From contig JBCBSK010000106.1 of NCBI GenBank assembly GCA_039819185.1, positions 1 through 13,863 on the forward strand: DNA of 13,863 nt, written 5' to 3'. The translations under genes and the position numbers were made by a program. The stretch is from JBCBSK01 sp039819185. Lineage in GTDB: Bacteria; Pseudomonadota; Alphaproteobacteria; Rhizobiales; Tepidamorphaceae. The notes under the pieces were generated by a model that searched no databases, was not told the DNA's origin, and worked only from the letters and a program-made list of their open reading frames with translations. How positions within the stretch are numbered: the stretch's first letter is position 1; every line of letters starts with the position of its first letter. Of the stretch, positions 12,168-13,863 are shown piece after piece.

Positions 12168-13679
12168 GTGCGCGAGGCCGTGGACAATCCCAAGCATGAA
12201 ACAAGCACAGCGCAGGTTGGTGGCTCGCGCCGTCGGTTACGCCGCCGCAGCTTCGGCTTGTCAGGCAAGCTTCTCATCCTGACGCTCGGCTTCGTCATGC
12301 TCGCCGAGGTTTTGATCTATGTTCCGTCGGTCGCGAACTACCGCAAGACTTGGCTGGAAGAACGGCTAACGGCCGCTCGGACAGCTGTGTCCGTTCTCGA
12401 TATGCTTCCGGTGACGACCAACAATGGAACGTTGTCGGTTCAGCTTCTGGATCAGGTCGGCGCCATGGTGGTGGCGGTGCGGGACGAACGTGGCCGCAGG
12501 CTGATCGCCGCCGATGACACCTCGATCGAGATCGCGCAGATGGTCGATCTCCGGCGCATGGCACCACATGAACTCATTACAGATGCGTTCAAGACGCTGA
12601 TGTTTGGTGGCGAGCGCTACATCCGCGTTGTCGGTGTACCGCCGGGGCAGGGCGACTTTATCGAGATCGTCATCGACGACACTGAGTTGCGTGATGCCAT
12701 GGTTAGCTATTCGATCAATATTCTGATCCTGTCGCTGATCATCTCGGTGATCACTGCGGCGCTGGTTTACGTCTCGCTGCGCGCCTTGATCGTCCGGCCG
12801 GTGCAACGGTTGACCGAGACAATGTCGCATTTCGCCGAGAACCCCGAGGACCGCCACCGTATCATCGTTCCCAGCGGCCGTGCCGATGAGCTTGGTGATG
12901 CCGAGCGCCGGCTCGCCGACATGCAAACCGATCTCGCAAGCCTGATCGCCCAGAAGAACCGGCTCGCGTCTCTCGGGCTGGCGGTCTCCAAGATCAATCA
13001 TGATCTCAGGAACCTGCTTGCATCCGCGCAACTGACCGTCGACCGGGTCGGTGAAATCGATGATCCGACGGTGCGCCGCTTTGCGCCGAGACTTCTGGCG
13101 ACGCTCGATCGGGCAGTGGCGTTTTGCGAGAACACGCTGAAATATGGCAGTGCCGCCGAGCCGCCGCCCGATCGCGCGCCGTTCTGCCTCTCGGAGCTTG
13201 TGTCGGAGATTGGTATGATCCTGCACCTCGACGAGGCGAGCGGCATCCGTTTCGTGAATGATGTGCCGGCCGATCTCGCCCTTGATGCCGACCGCGACCA
13301 GTTCTATCGCGTCATTCTCAATCTGTGCCGCAATGCCGTCCAAGCGCTCGACGCGCAAGGAGAGGCTTGTTCCGATACAGAGGCGGCGATTACGGTCTCA
13401 GCACGCGAAACCGATGGCGGCATTGCGATCGACGTGTCCGATACCGGGCCAGGTGTCCCGGCGCGGGCGCGGGAACGTCTGTTTGAGGCGTTTCATGGCT
13501 CGACCCGGCCCGGCGGGACGGGGCTCGGGCTTGCGATCAGTGCCGAGCTTGTCCGGGCTCATGGCGGCAAGATCGCGCTCGTCGAAGGCGTGGAAGGTGC
13601 CTGTTTCCGCATTGATCTGCCACATGAGGCCAAAGTGCCCGGCACTGTGCGCCAGTCACGTTCTGCTAACCAGGGCTGA
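12168..13679 (+). CDS. Membrane sensor histidine kinase (HAMP, HisKA-like, HATPase)
   Basis: A transmembrane sensor kinase of about 503 residues. Layout: basic cytoplasmic N-terminus (RRRLRRR), first helix (about 35-54), a periplasmic domain of about 125 residues, second helix (about 184-204), HAMP with RPVQRLTE (from 210), a coiled stretch, H-box KINHDLRNLL (phospho-acceptor His278), N-box NLCRNAVQAL (Asn389), G1 DVSDTGPGV (422-430) and G2 GGTGLGLAIS (from 449). All catalytic boxes are intact. The longest frame starts at 12042 inside the flavoenzyme gene, and no in-frame ATG exists after it; GTG at 12168, four bases after the upstream stop, is my choice, with GTG at 12180 an alternative. No response regulator occurs before the tRNA gene, so its partner is elsewhere. 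Close spacing suggests co-transcription with the two preceding genes. The signal it senses is unknown. Confidence 0.9.
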   Translation: MREAVDNPKHETSTAQVGGSRRRLRRRSFGLSGKLLILTLGFVMLAEVLIYVPSVANYRKTWLEERLTAARTAVSVLDMLPVTTNNGTLSVQLLDQVGAMVVAVRDERGRRLIAADDTSIEIAQMVDLRRMAPHELITDAFKTLMFGGERYIRVVGVPPGQGDFIEIVIDDTELRDAMVSYSINILILSLIISVITAALVYVSLRALIVRPVQRLTETMSHFAENPEDRHRIIVPSGRADELGDAERRLADMQTDLASLIAQKNRLASLGLAVSKINHDLRNLLASAQLTVDRVGEIDDPTVRRFAPRLLATLDRAVAFCENTLKYGSAAEPPPDRAPFCLSELVSEIGMILHLDEASGIRFVNDVPADLALDADRDQFYRVILNLCRNAVQALDAQGEACSDTEAAITVSARETDGGIAIDVSDTGPGVPARARERLFEAFHGSTRPGGTGLGLAISAELVRAHGGKIALVEGVEGACFRIDLPHEAKVPGTVRQSRSANQG

Positions 13680-13683
13680 TTGT

Positions 13684-13695
13684 ATCGCGCGCGAT
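13684..13695. repeat. 12-bp perfect palindrome after the histidine kinase
   Basis: ATCGCGCGCGAT is a perfect 12-bp palindrome starting four bases after the kinase stop codon. It has no loop and only a short T-run behind it (TTT), so it is at best a weak terminator; a protein-binding site or chance are alternatives. Confidence 0.3.
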
Positions 13696-13784
13696 TTCGG
13701 TTGGTTTCCTGTGGTCGACCCTTGCAATTCCGTGGGCAAGGGGATAGCTCTCCCGGTTCCGTTCCCCGGCGCGACACTGCCGCG

Positions 13785-13813
13785 GGTTGCGGGCGAGCAG
13801 GCCGCGTTATATG
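13785..13813 (+). promoter_or_regulatory. Possible promoter of the tRNA-Arg gene
   Basis: A TTATAT/TATATG box (13807-13813) lies about 15 bp before the tRNA 5' end, so transcription would begin a few bases upstream of the mature end. A -35 element is weak: GGTTGC (13785-13790) with 17 bp spacing, or TTGCGG with too short spacing. A GCCGC/GCGGC inverted repeat (13801-13805, 13813-13817) brackets the AT-rich box. Confidence 0.35.
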
Positions 13814-13827
13814 CGGCTGTGTCTTGG

Positions 13828-13863
13828 GCACCGGTAGCTCAGCTGGATAGAGCACCAGACTAC
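13828..13863 (+). tRNA. tRNA-Arg(ACG), 5' part only
   Basis: The right edge holds the first 36 or so bases of a tRNA: acceptor strand GCACCGG, T8-A9, D arm GCTC-AGCTGGATA-GAGC, A26, anticodon 5' strand CCAGA, then C32, T33 and AC as the first two anticodon bases. With A at position 34, bacteria essentially only use ACG, so tRNA-Arg is inferred. The gene continues beyond the window. Confidence 0.88.

Noticed and set aside
12366..13358. 330-codon minus-strand frame opposite the histidine kinase
   Set aside because: The plus strand encodes all kinase boxes intact; the antisense product is His/Arg/Asp-rich without recognisable domains.
1..13863. Mobile element, prophage, CRISPR or defence island
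   Set aside because: No transposase, integrase, regularly spaced repeats or terminal inverted repeats were seen, and composition is even across the window. The tRNA at the right edge could be an integration site but what follows is not visible.

Overview
The window looks like an ordinary, moderately GC-rich chromosomal segment of an alphaproteobacterium. The best evidence is the order rpmH-rnpA-yidC-engB-argB on the minus strand, a classical alphaproteobacterial arrangement, with no yidD between rnpA and yidC. The codon bias toward G/C in third positions and a tRNA-Arg(ACG) starting at the right edge are consistent with this. The order or genus cannot be decided from the sequence alone. No transposase, integrase, CRISPR array or phage gene was seen.

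Left part (1-3662, minus strand): a Xi-class glutathione transferase / glutathionyl-hydroquinone reductase and a GNAT acetyltransferase lie 40 bp apart, probably as one unit. Upstream of them is a 544-residue acyl-CoA synthetase with its own strong Shine-Dalgarno site.

Middle part (3663-9444, minus strand): the housekeeping cluster. Read in the direction of transcription it holds rpmH (L34, only 44 codons), rnpA, yidC, a Vat/XAT-type hexapeptide acetyltransferase, engB, a small secreted six-cysteine protein and argB. rnpA/yidC and acetyltransferase/engB both overlap by ATGA, which suggests translational coupling. A good sigma70-like promoter sits about 180 bp before rpmH. The rpmH leader holds two hairpins, one directly beside the rpmH ribosome-binding site. 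The two unusual insertions into the conserved order are the Vat-like acetyltransferase, which has a structured leader with a three-codon mini-ORF, and the secreted six-cysteine protein.

Right part (9445-13863, plus strand): a divergent intergenic region rich in short palindromes is followed by a tight three-gene unit. It encodes a TVP38/TMEM64 membrane protein, a MerA/dihydrolipoamide-dehydrogenase-like flavoenzyme with a Tyr at the usual catalytic His position, and a membrane sensor histidine kinase without a partner regulator in the window. The 5' part of a tRNA-Arg gene runs off the right end.

Nothing here is a clear novel defence or mobile system. The points most worth a second look are the Vat-like gene coupled to engB with its attenuator-like leader, the hairpin leader of rpmH, the TVP38-flavoenzyme-kinase trio and the secreted six-cysteine protein.
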